From positions 1 to 64,000 of the forward strand of contig CAMKLO010000006.1 in NCBI GenBank assembly GCA_946413655.1: a stretch of 64,000 nt of DNA. Direction: 5' to 3'. The translations under genes and the position numbers were made by a program. Within the stretch, counting starts at the first letter, position 1. The number at the start of each line of letters is the position of its first letter. Below, in pieces: positions 34,302 through 43,100 of the stretch. The notes beneath the pieces were generated by a model that saw nothing but the letters and a program-made list of their open reading frames with translations, made no database searches and had not been told where the DNA came from. The stretch comes from an uncultured Fibrobacter sp. Lineage in GTDB: Bacteria; Fibrobacterota; Fibrobacteria; Fibrobacterales; Fibrobacteraceae.

Positions 34302-35353
34302 TCACTAAGTTCCTTATAACATTTTTCTAATTTACCCAAAACAACTTTAGGCGAGAAAGCCTCCTGAGCATGTTTCCATCCGTATAAGCCCATCTGTAAG
34401 CGGCTTTCTTTTTCATTGACCAATTTTTCAAGAGCCTGCGTCAACGCTGGAATATCGCCCGGTTTACAAAGAATACCACATTTTCCATCTTCAACAACTT
34501 CGGCAGTACCTCCGACAAACGTTGAAATCACAGGCAGACCCATGCCCAAAGCCTCTACTAAACTCATGCTAAAACGCTCCGCATACGATGGAAGAACTAG
34601 TAGATCAAATTTAGGGAGCATTTTCACATATTCAGAATGCACAACCCATGAAGAAACCTCAATATTGTTTCGTTTAGGAGATTCCTTAACGACTGCACGC
34701 ACTTGATTGACTTCGCCATCACCAAAAAGGAATAACTTTGTCTGTACCAAAAAATTCGCTTGCGAGAACGCATCAATAAGGTCATAAACACCTTTACGTT
34801 TCCCAAAGCGTCCAGAAAAAATGATTTTGACAGGAGGTTCATGCGTTTCAAGATTTGCTGGTTTATCAGAAATATCAGCACCGGGATTTGGAACAATCAT
34901 AAAATTGTCAATGGAAGGATCCAATTTTTGAACTATATCCTTCATTTCCGACGAAAGAATCAAGATCTTTTCAGCATGGTGAAAATAATCTCTCAGCATC
35001 CATTGGACTAAAGCGGATGCGTTCTCGGAAAATTTATCGAATACGCTTCCATGAATATGGACGGTATATTTCTTCCCCCGAAAACGTAAGCAACGGCTTA
35101 CCAGATACTTCCTAAAAAAGCTTCCATAACTAGATGTATGAATCTGGTAAAATTCAAATTTTTTTGATGGAGCGAATAAAATTTTAACACAAAGCTTAAT
35201 TAAAACAGGAATGGATCGAACAAAGGATCCGTTATACGATTCTATGAAATTTTCGTCCGGTAAATCGTACAATTTTTTGTAACTGACAAGCACAGAACTG
35301 ATACCGCCCTGCACAGCAAGCCCCGGACCAACATGACAAACCTTTTCGAGCAT
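34298..35353 (-). CDS. Glycosyltransferase family 4
   Basis: 351 residues. GT-B fold: N-terminal VCHVGPGLAVQGGISSVLVS, linker to the second domain at about 175 (IIFSGRFGKRKGVYDLIDAF), and the nucleotide-sugar motif VEALGMGLPVISTFVGGTAE (about 268). Retaining enzyme adding a sugar to the growing repeat unit. Its stop overlaps the start of the TagF-like gene (ATGA). Confidence 0.9.
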   Translation of the reverse strand: MLEKVCHVGPGLAVQGGISSVLVSYKKLYDLPDENFIESYNGSFVRSIPVLIKLCVKILFAPSKKFEFYQIHTSSYGSFFRKYLVSRCLRFRGKKYTVHIHGSVFDKFSENASALVQWMLRDYFHHAEKILILSSEMKDIVQKLDPSIDNFMIVPNPGADISDKPANLETHEPPVKIIFSGRFGKRKGVYDLIDAFSQANFLVQTKLFLFGDGEVNQVRAVVKESPKRNNIEVSSWVVHSEYVKMLPKFDLLVLPSYAERFSMSLVEALGMGLPVISTFVGGTAEVVEDGKCGILCKPGDIPALTQALEKLVNEKESRLQMGLYGWKHAQEAFSPKVVLGKLEKCYKELSE

Positions 35354-35373
35354 AGGGACAATCTAGAAAAAAA

Positions 35374-37272
35374 TTAAAGCACACGCAACTTCGTCACAAA
35401 TTCGACGTTGCCCTTGCATTCCATCTTGGCATACAGATACTTCGTTGGAACTTTCTCGCCAAAGTGTTCCGAATACCAACCGTTATCACGAACCGTATAA
35501 GAAAGTTTTTCATCCAAGGCCATAACCACACGGCGAGCGCCCGGAACCTCAATCGTAACCGAAGAACCGTCCAAAAGAGCAGTAACATTCGGGTGCAAAT
35601 GGAACGGAATTTCAACAGTCGCCGCCTTATTACAGCGCAACGTATCAACAATCACGAATTCGTTCTTGTCGCGGTTGAACTGAATTTTTCGCGTATGGGA
35701 AACGCCTTCAGATTTATAACCGTCATGCGTCGCTTCGACAAAGTTTTCTCCGGCATTCAGCATTTTGCAATGGTAGTGGGCAAGCCACATAGTGGGACCC
35801 GCCTGATTCGCCTGATTTTTTCCATTTACGCATACTGTATTATGTGCAATCGTACTGACAAAATAAGCGCGCAAATCTTTATGCGTATGATACGTGAACG
35901 TTCCAGGATCAACGAGAACCGGCTTACCATCGACATGCAAAATAAAGCTTAGCGCATCCGCATGGGCGTGAGCCGCAATACTCAAGAAGCCTAGCGGAGC
36001 CGCATCGAAATGCAAATACGTTTCGCAAAAACCAGAACCTGCAATACCTTCTGCTCGTCTAAAGATAAAATGTCCACTCTCGGCAAAAAAACGATTTCCG
36101 TCCATCACGAAGCCGGCAGCGACTGCAGGCATCATCACGAACTTTTCGCGACCAGCCACTCCGAATAAAAGTTCATTTTTTTCATCCCAGAGGGCATACG
36201 GACGCTTGAAGCTGGGTTCATCAAAATAGACCGCAAACGACGTCAACAATGATTTGAAATTATTGAAATGTCCGCCCGAATCCGGTCGCAGCACAAAGCC
36301 ATCATCGCCATCGCCGTACATCGGGTAATTGCAATTGCAATCCAGCATGGCGTTCATGTAATCCGCCATAGAGTGCAAACGCTTGTTATACGCCTCCGAA
36401 AACTCGACACCCGCACGACGCCCCACAACAGCCGCAATCAAGAAAAAGTCATCGATGAACTGGATGTATTCTGCCGCCTCTTCGCGATTGACGCCCTCAG
36501 CGGTATTCTGTGTAAGGATTTCGCGTTCAAGCCCAGCCTTGGCATACTCCAGTCGTGCTTTGCGATTCGGAATATCCCAACCGCAGGCCGCCACAAACAG
36601 CCCCGCATATTCCGAAATCAAATGGTTGTTTGCCGAAGAACAAAGCGACGGATGGTTGTAGGAATATTCCGCATGCTCCAAAATCATCGGGAACCAAACA
36701 TCACAAATAAACTTTTCTATTCCCGGCTCCGTGCTTCGCATGCTGTCAATATCCAGCACCCGCCAACAGAAGTACCAGCAAATCAAGCGCAAGTTCACCT
36801 CGATATTGCTGTACCAGTTGACACCCATCATGTACGGGTTTTCATTTTTCCAACTCGTCAAATGGTAACGAAACAAATCCAAATACTTTCTGTTCCCGCT
36901 ATTTTTATAAAGCATCGCAATATGCAGCATAAACTGCATGCGATTCACTTCCCACACATGCTTGGCACTGCCATACTTGTCACTGCGAATATCGATTTTA
37001 TGAGCAAAGGACTTCGGGAATTTCCTTTCTGTCGATAAATCCAAATGCCAACGGACGGGTTTGAAAATGTCAAGCGTTTTATCAAAAATCGGATAATCCA
37101 AATGTGCCGAGCCATCCTCAATTATCGAAGATTCCGGCAATTCCACCGAAGCGGTAGATTTTTTCATCAGCCGCTTGTCGAACACGTGCGTACGCACCCG
37201 CTGGCGGATACGATAAAAAAATTCACCTAGAGAAAAAGTTTTTAAGCGTTTAATGTACCAAGAAAAAGACAT
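35374..37272 (-). CDS. Heparinase II/III family protein
   Basis: 632 residues. All-alpha N-terminal toroid (about 85-330, with SNIEVNLRLICWYFCWR and SSANNHLISEYAGLFVAAC) followed by a beta-sandwich lyase domain: AAHAHADALSFILHVDGKPV (about 430), VDPGTFTYH, and STIAHNTVCVNGKNQ (about 470). Related proteins in capsule and O-antigen loci are uronic-acid polysaccharide lyases or relatives. No signal peptide is seen (starts MSFSWYIKRLKTF), which is common for the version found inside such loci. Its role could be trimming or quality control of a uronate-containing chain, fitting the UDP-glucose dehydrogenase downstream (inference). 20 bases before the GT4 gene. Confidence 0.88.
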   Translation of the reverse strand: MSFSWYIKRLKTFSLGEFFYRIRQRVRTHVFDKRLMKKSTASVELPESSIIEDGSAHLDYPIFDKTLDIFKPVRWHLDLSTERKFPKSFAHKIDIRSDKYGSAKHVWEVNRMQFMLHIAMLYKNSGNRKYLDLFRYHLTSWKNENPYMMGVNWYSNIEVNLRLICWYFCWRVLDIDSMRSTEPGIEKFICDVWFPMILEHAEYSYNHPSLCSSANNHLISEYAGLFVAACGWDIPNRKARLEYAKAGLEREILTQNTAEGVNREEAAEYIQFIDDFFLIAAVVGRRAGVEFSEAYNKRLHSMADYMNAMLDCNCNYPMYGDGDDGFVLRPDSGGHFNNFKSLLTSFAVYFDEPSFKRPYALWDEKNELLFGVAGREKFVMMPAVAAGFVMDGNRFFAESGHFIFRRAEGIAGSGFCETYLHFDAAPLGFLSIAAHAHADALSFILHVDGKPVLVDPGTFTYHTHKDLRAYFVSTIAHNTVCVNGKNQANQAGPTMWLAHYHCKMLNAGENFVEATHDGYKSEGVSHTRKIQFNRDKNEFVIVDTLRCNKAATVEIPFHLHPNVTALLDGSSVTIEVPGARRVVMALDEKLSYTVRDNGWYSEHFGEKVPTKYLYAKMECKGNVEFVTKLRVL

Positions 37273-37410
37273 TGGATAGAAATCTAGTAAAATAAAGCGC
37301 TTTTTTTCTAGGATTATTTTGAAAAATCAATATTCAGAGTCTTTATAAGCGAAATCAACAGCCATTTCATCAGTGTAATCATGGTCTCCCATTTTAACAA
37401 GTCAAAATTT

Positions 37411-37485
37411 TTATGATATCCGAACCGAAGCCAAGGATGCCGAAGGCATCAATCTAGATGGCAGATCATGAAAATAATTTACCAT
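37411..37485 (-). other. Unassigned intergenic stretch with a possible 24-codon ORF
   Basis: The 263 bases between the heparinase and CotH genes hold no recognised gene. On the minus strand an ATG at 37485 with a good RBS (TGAGG) opens a 24-codon frame containing HDLPSRLMPSASLAS, then TAA. In the same frame, after two stops, a second 21-codon stretch begins MGDHDYTDEMAVDF. It may be a leader peptide or the remains of a decayed gene; I cannot tell which. Confidence 0.25.
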
Positions 37486-37535
37486 GTAATTTCCTCAAAA
37501 TATTTTCATAAAACGAATATATATTTAAATAGAAT

Positions 37536-38957
37536 ATGACGTTCTTTAATCACCATCCATCCTTTTTTGCGATTGTGGCAACAATTGTTCTAGCTCTATT
37601 CTCAAATGGATGCGATGATATTCATTCCGCTAGCACGCAAGAAAAGTCTATCATCCCAGAACATCCGCTAAACAGGCCAACTCCAGAACGCATCCCGGAA
37701 CTTTTCATTTACACAAATTCCAAGATAACCAGCAACTACACCAAAGCCTATTTCTACTTTTTTGATTCAAAAAAACATTTTTCTTACTTTTCCCCCACAG
37801 AAAATTTTGAAGATTTTGGCTATATAAAAAATCGCGGGAATTCAACAGCAATGAGTTCCAAAAAACCTTACAACATCAAATTTGAAAAAAAACAAAATTT
37901 TTTCGGCATGGGTAAAGCAAAAAAATGGGTTCTCCTATCCAATCCCTTTGATCCCACGCTTATTCGGAATAAGTTAATCTACGATCTTGCCAGCAATCTT
38001 TCCTTTGTATTTTCACCCAAATCATATTTCATGGACGTATGGTTAAACGACATTTTCATGGGGAACTACCAAATTTCAGAAAAAATCGAATTTCAAGGCA
38101 GTCGAATTCCCTACGATATCGATAAAGGCGACTTTCTATTTGAACTTATCGAAAGCGAAGTTCGCAACGATACAAATGATATTTATTTTTGTACACCTAT
38201 TGATTCTTTCCGTATAACGTTAAAAGAGCCAGAAAACCCAACTTCCGAACAAACCAACGATTTCTTGAAAAATCTCAAGAGCATCGAAAAATCCATCGCA
38301 ACAAAAAAATTCACGGAATACGTTAGATATGTTGACTTGAAATCTATTATCGACTATTACTGGATAGAAGAATTCGTCAACGATCCCGATTTACACACGG
38401 GTTCCATTTTCTTTTCCATACACAACGGAATTTTGATAAGTGGACCAGTATGGGATTTTGACCTATCCCTCGGAAACACAGTATCAGCCACAAAAGCATC
38501 TACAAACAATTTCAATGCAAAAAAAATATGGTGGAAAAAACTTTTCCAAGATTCAATCTTTCAAAAAATTGCATATGAACGATATCTTCAAATCGAGCCC
38601 TATTTCGACAATTTGGTCAATGATAACAAACTAGGTAAGAATAAAATCGATTCCATCCTAGACTATTTTCATGATTCTTTCCATCGAAATTTTTCCGATT
38701 CTGGATGGGCATACTGTGACACTCTAGGAATAACCGACAACCAAGAAAGAAGGCAACTTTCCTGCCCCTACAACCCAATTCCCTTACCAACATTCGATGA
38801 AAATATTCATTTTCTAAAAGAATGGATTATAGGAAGAAATCAGTACCTAAAACAAACAGTCTCTCGCAAACTAGATGAACTGAACCACATAGATATCACA
38901 CTTGAGCGGGCGCTTGTCATCCAAGATTCAATATTTAGGAACAAATCAATTTTTTAA
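37536..38957 (+). CDS. CotH-type protein kinase-like lipoprotein
   Basis: 473 residues. Hydrophobic N-terminus ending FSNGC (Cys26), a weak lipobox, suggests export. CotH family segments are plain: YIKNRGNSTAMSSKKPYNIK (about 93), KKWVLLSNPFDPTLIRN (about 130), the SEKIEF element, and GPVWDFDLSLGN (about 304) with the metal-binding Asp pair. CotH proteins are secreted atypical kinases, first known from spore coats and also common in cellulolytic and gut bacteria next to surface proteins. The region is AT-rich with no clear RBS. No obvious partner except the large lipoprotein gene that follows. Confidence 0.85.
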   Translation: MTFFNHHPSFFAIVATIVLALFSNGCDDIHSASTQEKSIIPEHPLNRPTPERIPELFIYTNSKITSNYTKAYFYFFDSKKHFSYFSPTENFEDFGYIKNRGNSTAMSSKKPYNIKFEKKQNFFGMGKAKKWVLLSNPFDPTLIRNKLIYDLASNLSFVFSPKSYFMDVWLNDIFMGNYQISEKIEFQGSRIPYDIDKGDFLFELIESEVRNDTNDIYFCTPIDSFRITLKEPENPTSEQTNDFLKNLKSIEKSIATKKFTEYVRYVDLKSIIDYYWIEEFVNDPDLHTGSIFFSIHNGILISGPVWDFDLSLGNTVSATKASTNNFNAKKIWWKKLFQDSIFQKIAYERYLQIEPYFDNLVNDNKLGKNKIDSILDYFHDSFHRNFSDSGWAYCDTLGITDNQERRQLSCPYNPIPLPTFDENIHFLKEWIIGRNQYLKQTVSRKLDELNHIDITLERALVIQDSIFRNKSIF

Positions 38958-39010
38958 ATTCACCAAAAGAGATTGTTTTTAAACGTCTAGTGTACCAAGA
39001 TAATTTCACG
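38957..39010 (-). pseudogene. Vestige of a second heparinase II/III gene (first ~18 codons)
   Basis: Read on the minus strand from 39010, the bases encode KLSWYTRRLKTISFGEF, which aligns with residues 2-18 of the intact protein at 35374 (SFSWYIKRLKTFSLGEF), including the underlying codons. The similarity stops where the CotH gene ends. It looks like the 5' end of a lost paralog cut off by rearrangement. Confidence 0.6.
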
Positions 39011-39049
39011 TACCAAATATAATTTTATCTTTCCATAACAGAGGTCGTT

Positions 39050-41848
39050 ATGAAACAAGGATTATTAATCTCAATTTGGGCAATGTTGTTATACGCATGC
39101 AGTATGTCGTCCGATTCCTCGACCGACACCCCATTGGATGAAATCGAAGGCATGATTGCCGTTCGTGGCGGAACCGTGACACTCGGGACAAAAGACAGCA
39201 AATTCAAACCTTCGGAACGCCCAGCCATGAAGGTTTCGCTCGATTACGACTATTATCTGGCCATCCACGAGTTCACTTGCGGCGAATACAAGGCCCTAGC
39301 CAAAGAATACAAACTGAAAGATTTTGGCAAGTGCAAAAAAGATAGTCTCCCCCTTGCAAACGTCACCTACTACGATGCCGTACTCATCGCAAATGCCAAA
39401 AGCAAATCCGAAAAACGAGATTCAGCATATACATACACCAAGGCGACATTCGATAGCGAAGGCCATTGCACAAACCTGGACGCACTCGTTTTTCACCCCG
39501 AAGTAAATGCCTACCGGCTCCCCACAGAAGCCGAATGGGTCCATGCCGCATCCAAAGGCTGGGATCCCAAAAACAATAGCTGGAATGCCGACAACTCCGA
39601 CTTCAAATCGCATGTTGTCTGCAGTGCCGGAAAAGATTCACGAGATTTCTGCGACCTTGCCGGCAACGTGAAGGAATGGGTCAACGACTGGGCTGGTCAA
39701 TTCCGCGACACGACCATCACAAATTACGTAGGTTCCCTCGACGGAGGCGATCTCGGAGAACGAGTTCTAAAAGGGGGCTACTTCTCTGACAGGCCATCTG
39801 AAATGAACGTCATCGCACGAGGCGACGAATACACCGTAGAGGGTTCAACACATGCCGACCGTATAGGCTTTCGACTCGCATTCGGCAACATCCCGAGCCC
39901 CGTTTGGCTAGACGCCAGCGGAAAAGTACAGACAAGCGCAGTATCAGCCCTTGCCAATGCCAGCTCCATAAAAAATTTGACCGGCACCCATAACGCCATT
40001 CTCGCGTTCCGCAACGACATCAGCGGAAACCTCGCATTTATCGACTACAGTGAAGGAACCTTATCCGTAAAAGAGATTCATGATTCCATCGAAGTCTATC
40101 ACCCTGATATTTCGCCCGACGGAAAACTTATTGCATTCTGTACCAAGCCCGAAGGCATCAGCGGCACATCCAAACTTTACGTCCGCGACTTGAACGCAAA
40201 AGGGACAAACCGCGTAAAACTGGATGTCAAGAGTGCCGCCATCCCCCGCTGGAGAGTCCTCGACAATGGCGATACGGTAATCGTCTATGTAACCGACGCC
40301 GGCAACAACAAGGATGAATCCGCTTTCAAGGGGAGCGCCACCTGGCAGGTAAAATTCTCCAAAGGCAAATTCGGAACTCCACAAAAACTCTTTGACGGAG
40401 CCTACCACGGCGGCATCAGCGAAAACAACTCGTTGGCCGTTTCGGGAGCAAGGCTCCTCCGTGCACGCATTGCAAAATCCGGCTCTACAATTACAGAAAA
40501 AGCACGCGACACCATTTGGTACGACAAAGAACAAGCGTGCAATGTTTCGCTTGCTCAAGATAAAAGCAAACGCACTTTATTCCTTGACTTCGCAGGGAAA
40601 ACGGGAAAGAAATTCGTCGGCAAATCGTACGCCACGCACGAACGCATTTTCATCGCCGACAGCAACGGGAAGTTAATACAAAGTATTTCATCACCATCAG
40701 GCTACACGTTCGACCATACCGAATGGGCGACCGATGGTAACACATCCAACATCGTGGCAACGCTCACCAACGCAAACGGGGCCCATACAAAAATCGTCCT
40801 TGCTAGTCCCAAAGACAGCTCCATTGTCGAACTTGTCGAAGGCGAAGAACTTTGGCACCCGAATCTGTGGGTAGAACGCAAAGCAAGAAATACACAAATA
40901 GACGAAACGGGAATAGACTTTGAACTCGACCCGGATAGCGCAGGTATGTATTACAACAATTCGGGAGCATGCAACCAAGCTAGTGTTTATCGTTACAAAA
41001 TGGAACTTATATGGCAATATAAGGATTCGACAAATGCGGTCATCATGGGAGCATCAAGAGCTTACTATGGAATTGACCCTACATTATTTACAAATTCAAT
41101 CTTTGCCATAAATCTTGCAACCCCAGCAGCATCACTTTGGGGAACTACGGAACTTTTTTACAACTATGTCATCCCACACTTAAAGAAGTTAAAAATGCTT
41201 ATTATGTCTTTAGATTTGGACAGATCGTATAACAATGGGCAAAACGCAAACAACATGTTTTACAAGGCATACGAATCTTATCCAGGATATGTATATGACA
41301 AGAACCACAATTATTGGAAAGATGGTTATCCTAAAGGATTATTCAAAGCGACCTACGACAGTCCAGGCGTATCCACCGAAGCTCAATACAACCGCCCAAC
41401 TCGCGGTCACCTGATAACATCAGCTAATGGTTGGGGAGACCCTACAATAACCGAAGATTCCTGCTGGATGGATTACAAAGCCGACAGGTATAACCGAAAT
41501 TTGCAACTTTTGACAGAACTCATGGACTCTTGCAGCGCCCATAAAATAACCGTAATTGGCGTAATTCCACCAATCAATCCCAAATATGCAGAAACAGGAG
41601 CTTACGGATATGCCGGACTGCGCCGCAGCGAAGTTCCGGACGTTTTACAAGATTTGTCAAGCATCGCGAAGAAATACCCGAATTTCATCATAATGGACGA
41701 AAACAAAATGGGCAAGCACGACTACACCGATAAAGAAGCCCACGACTACAGTCATCTATCCCAAGCAGGCACCGAAAAGCTCACCCACCGCCTCGATTCG
41801 CTTATCAAAACATTAGATATAAAGTTCGAAAACAAAAAAGAGAAGTGA
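39050..41848 (+). CDS. Large lipoprotein: formylglycine-enzyme-like domain + beta-propeller + SGNH-like domain
   Basis: 932 residues. Signal peptide with lipobox LYAC (Cys17). Residues about 34-285 resemble the sulfatase-modifying/FGE fold (VRGGTVTLGTKDSKFKP, AIHEFTCGEYKAL, RLPTEAEWVHAASKG, CDLAGNVKEWVNDW, LKGGYFSDRP, RIGFRLAFG). Residues about 300-620 carry TolB-like propeller elements such as YHPDISPDGKLIAFC. Residues about 655-920 look like an SGNH hydrolase: VIMGASRAYYG (about 663, nucleophile block) and DYSHLSQAG (about 898, catalytic Asp/His block). I recall a Fibrobacter-restricted paralogous family of about 900-residue lipoproteins (TIGR02171) with this look. Function unknown; a surface enzyme acting on polysaccharide or ester groups is a guess. 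RBS AGAGG and a TATAAT box (39019-39024) lie upstream. Confidence 0.8.
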   Translation: MKQGLLISIWAMLLYACSMSSDSSTDTPLDEIEGMIAVRGGTVTLGTKDSKFKPSERPAMKVSLDYDYYLAIHEFTCGEYKALAKEYKLKDFGKCKKDSLPLANVTYYDAVLIANAKSKSEKRDSAYTYTKATFDSEGHCTNLDALVFHPEVNAYRLPTEAEWVHAASKGWDPKNNSWNADNSDFKSHVVCSAGKDSRDFCDLAGNVKEWVNDWAGQFRDTTITNYVGSLDGGDLGERVLKGGYFSDRPSEMNVIARGDEYTVEGSTHADRIGFRLAFGNIPSPVWLDASGKVQTSAVSALANASSIKNLTGTHNAILAFRNDISGNLAFIDYSEGTLSVKEIHDSIEVYHPDISPDGKLIAFCTKPEGISGTSKLYVRDLNAKGTNRVKLDVKSAAIPRWRVLDNGDTVIVYVTDAGNNKDESAFKGSATWQVKFSKGKFGTPQKLFDGAYHGGISENNSLAVSGARLLRARIAKSGSTITEKARDTIWYDKEQACNVSLAQDKSKRTLFLDFAGKTGKKFVGKSYATHERIFIADSNGKLIQSISSPSGYTFDHTEWATDGNTSNIVATLTNANGAHTKIVLASPKDSSIVELVEGEELWHPNLWVERKARNTQIDETGIDFELDPDSAGMYYNNSGACNQASVYRYKMELIWQYKDSTNAVIMGASRAYYGIDPTLFTNSIFAINLATPAASLWGTTELFYNYVIPHLKKLKMLIMSLDLDRSYNNGQNANNMFYKAYESYPGYVYDKNHNYWKDGYPKGLFKATYDSPGVSTEAQYNRPTRGHLITSANGWGDPTITEDSCWMDYKADRYNRNLQLLTELMDSCSAHKITVIGVIPPINPKYAETGAYGYAGLRRSEVPDVLQDLSSIAKKYPNFIIMDENKMGKHDYTDKEAHDYSHLSQAGTEKLTHRLDSLIKTLDIKFENKKEK

Positions 41849-41868
41849 ATCACACTTCCCTTTTTTCT
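41837..41868. terminator. Bidirectional intrinsic terminator between convergent genes
   Basis: GAAGTG / CACTTC hairpin (41842-41847 with 41853-41858), preceded by an A-run and followed by CCTTTTTTCTT on the + strand. The minus strand reads the same hairpin followed by TCTTTTTTG. It contains the stop codon of the lipoprotein gene and precedes the stop of the GT4 gene at 41883, so it can serve both. Confidence 0.8.
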
Positions 41869-41882
41869 TATACAAAATAAAT

Positions 41883-43094
41883 TTACAATCCCAGAATTTT
41901 CTTGTAGGCGCCGATAAGCTTTGGCTTTTCGTATTCCCAGCAGAGTTCATTTTCAACGCGTTTGCGGCCAAAGCGGCCCATTTCAGCGGCCTTTTCAGGG
42001 TTGTCCAAAAGCCACAGAATCTTGTCTCCGAAATCTTCGATATCGGTGTTCTTCGCATAAAGCGAAGCCTCTTGCGCCGAGAACATTCCTTCCTTGAGCG
42101 TAAACTGCACAATTGGCTTTCCGAACGCCATGTATTCCATGATTTTGTTCATCGTCGATTTGTCGTTCATTTCAGAAGGCAAATCCGGATTCACGCACAC
42201 GTCCGCCGTATTCAGCACATCGGCCAGATATTCATCCGAAACGCGCCCTGGGAATTCAACGTAATCCGTAAGATTCATCGTCTCGTTCAATGCCCGCAAT
42301 TCATCTAAAGACGGGCCACCACCCATGATGCAGAAATGGATATCCTTGCGGTTTTTCTTGTTCACGATGTAATCGATAGAACTCAGCAAAAGGTCAATCC
42401 CTTCCTGTTTGCCCATGACTCCAATATAACCGACAAGGTAATTGAACCCTTCCTTGACTTCAGGCTTTGTAGGACCAACCTTCAATTTGGAGAGATTCGG
42501 GCCACTGCGGACAATCGTCACATCCTCTTCGCGCTTTTTGCCGCGACGCATGGCGATTTCCTTGTACGATTCGTTCGTCACAATCGCATGCTTTGCAAAG
42601 AAATACGTAAGGCGTTCCACCAAAATCATGGCACGGTAGCCAAGACCTTTCTTGCCGAATTTCGCAATCCAAAGTTCCGGATTGATATCGTGATGGTCAA
42701 AAAGGAACTTGCAGCGCGTAAAAAAGAAAAACGGTGCCGCGGCAATAAAAATCAAGTCCGGTGGATTACATGCATGGATGACATCCTGCACGCCCTGCTT
42801 GCGGAATACCTTGAACAAAAGACGAAATTCATGATAAAGCGCACACAAGTATTCCTTGAAGTAGTCCAAGGTTCCTTTCGCTTCCGGCAATGGATGGCGA
42901 TAAATCTTGATTCCTTCCAATTCCTCGTATTCCAAAGGGTACTTTTTGGTCTTTGGACAAATTACGGTCACTTCGGCGCCCGTTTCATGGAGCGATGTCG
43001 CCTCTTGCCAAACTCGGCGGTCAAAAGGAACCGGGAGGTTTTCAACAACGATACAGACTTTTTTGCCTGATAATTCCTTCGATGACAGATCCAT
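41883..43094 (-). CDS. Glycosyltransferase family 4
   Basis: 403 residues. N-terminal KVCIVVENLPVPFDRRVWQE is the typical start of a GT4 subgroup in capsule loci; DVIHACNPPDLIF (about 103) and HHDINPELW (about 134) follow. The C-terminal domain has VGYIGVMGKQEGIDLLLSSI (about 222), the nucleotide-sugar region KIMEYMAFGKPIVQF (about 321) and a late Glu-rich helix. Six bases downstream of the AlgD-like gene, so the three genes 45807 to 41883 form one operon with the two sugar dehydrogenases. Confidence 0.9.
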   Translation of the reverse strand: MDLSSKELSGKKVCIVVENLPVPFDRRVWQEATSLHETGAEVTVICPKTKKYPLEYEELEGIKIYRHPLPEAKGTLDYFKEYLCALYHEFRLLFKVFRKQGVQDVIHACNPPDLIFIAAAPFFFFTRCKFLFDHHDINPELWIAKFGKKGLGYRAMILVERLTYFFAKHAIVTNESYKEIAMRRGKKREEDVTIVRSGPNLSKLKVGPTKPEVKEGFNYLVGYIGVMGKQEGIDLLLSSIDYIVNKKNRKDIHFCIMGGGPSLDELRALNETMNLTDYVEFPGRVSDEYLADVLNTADVCVNPDLPSEMNDKSTMNKIMEYMAFGKPIVQFTLKEGMFSAQEASLYAKNTDIEDFGDKILWLLDNPEKAAEMGRFGRKRVENELCWEYEKPKLIGAYKKILGL

Positions 43095-43100
43095 ACTCGT

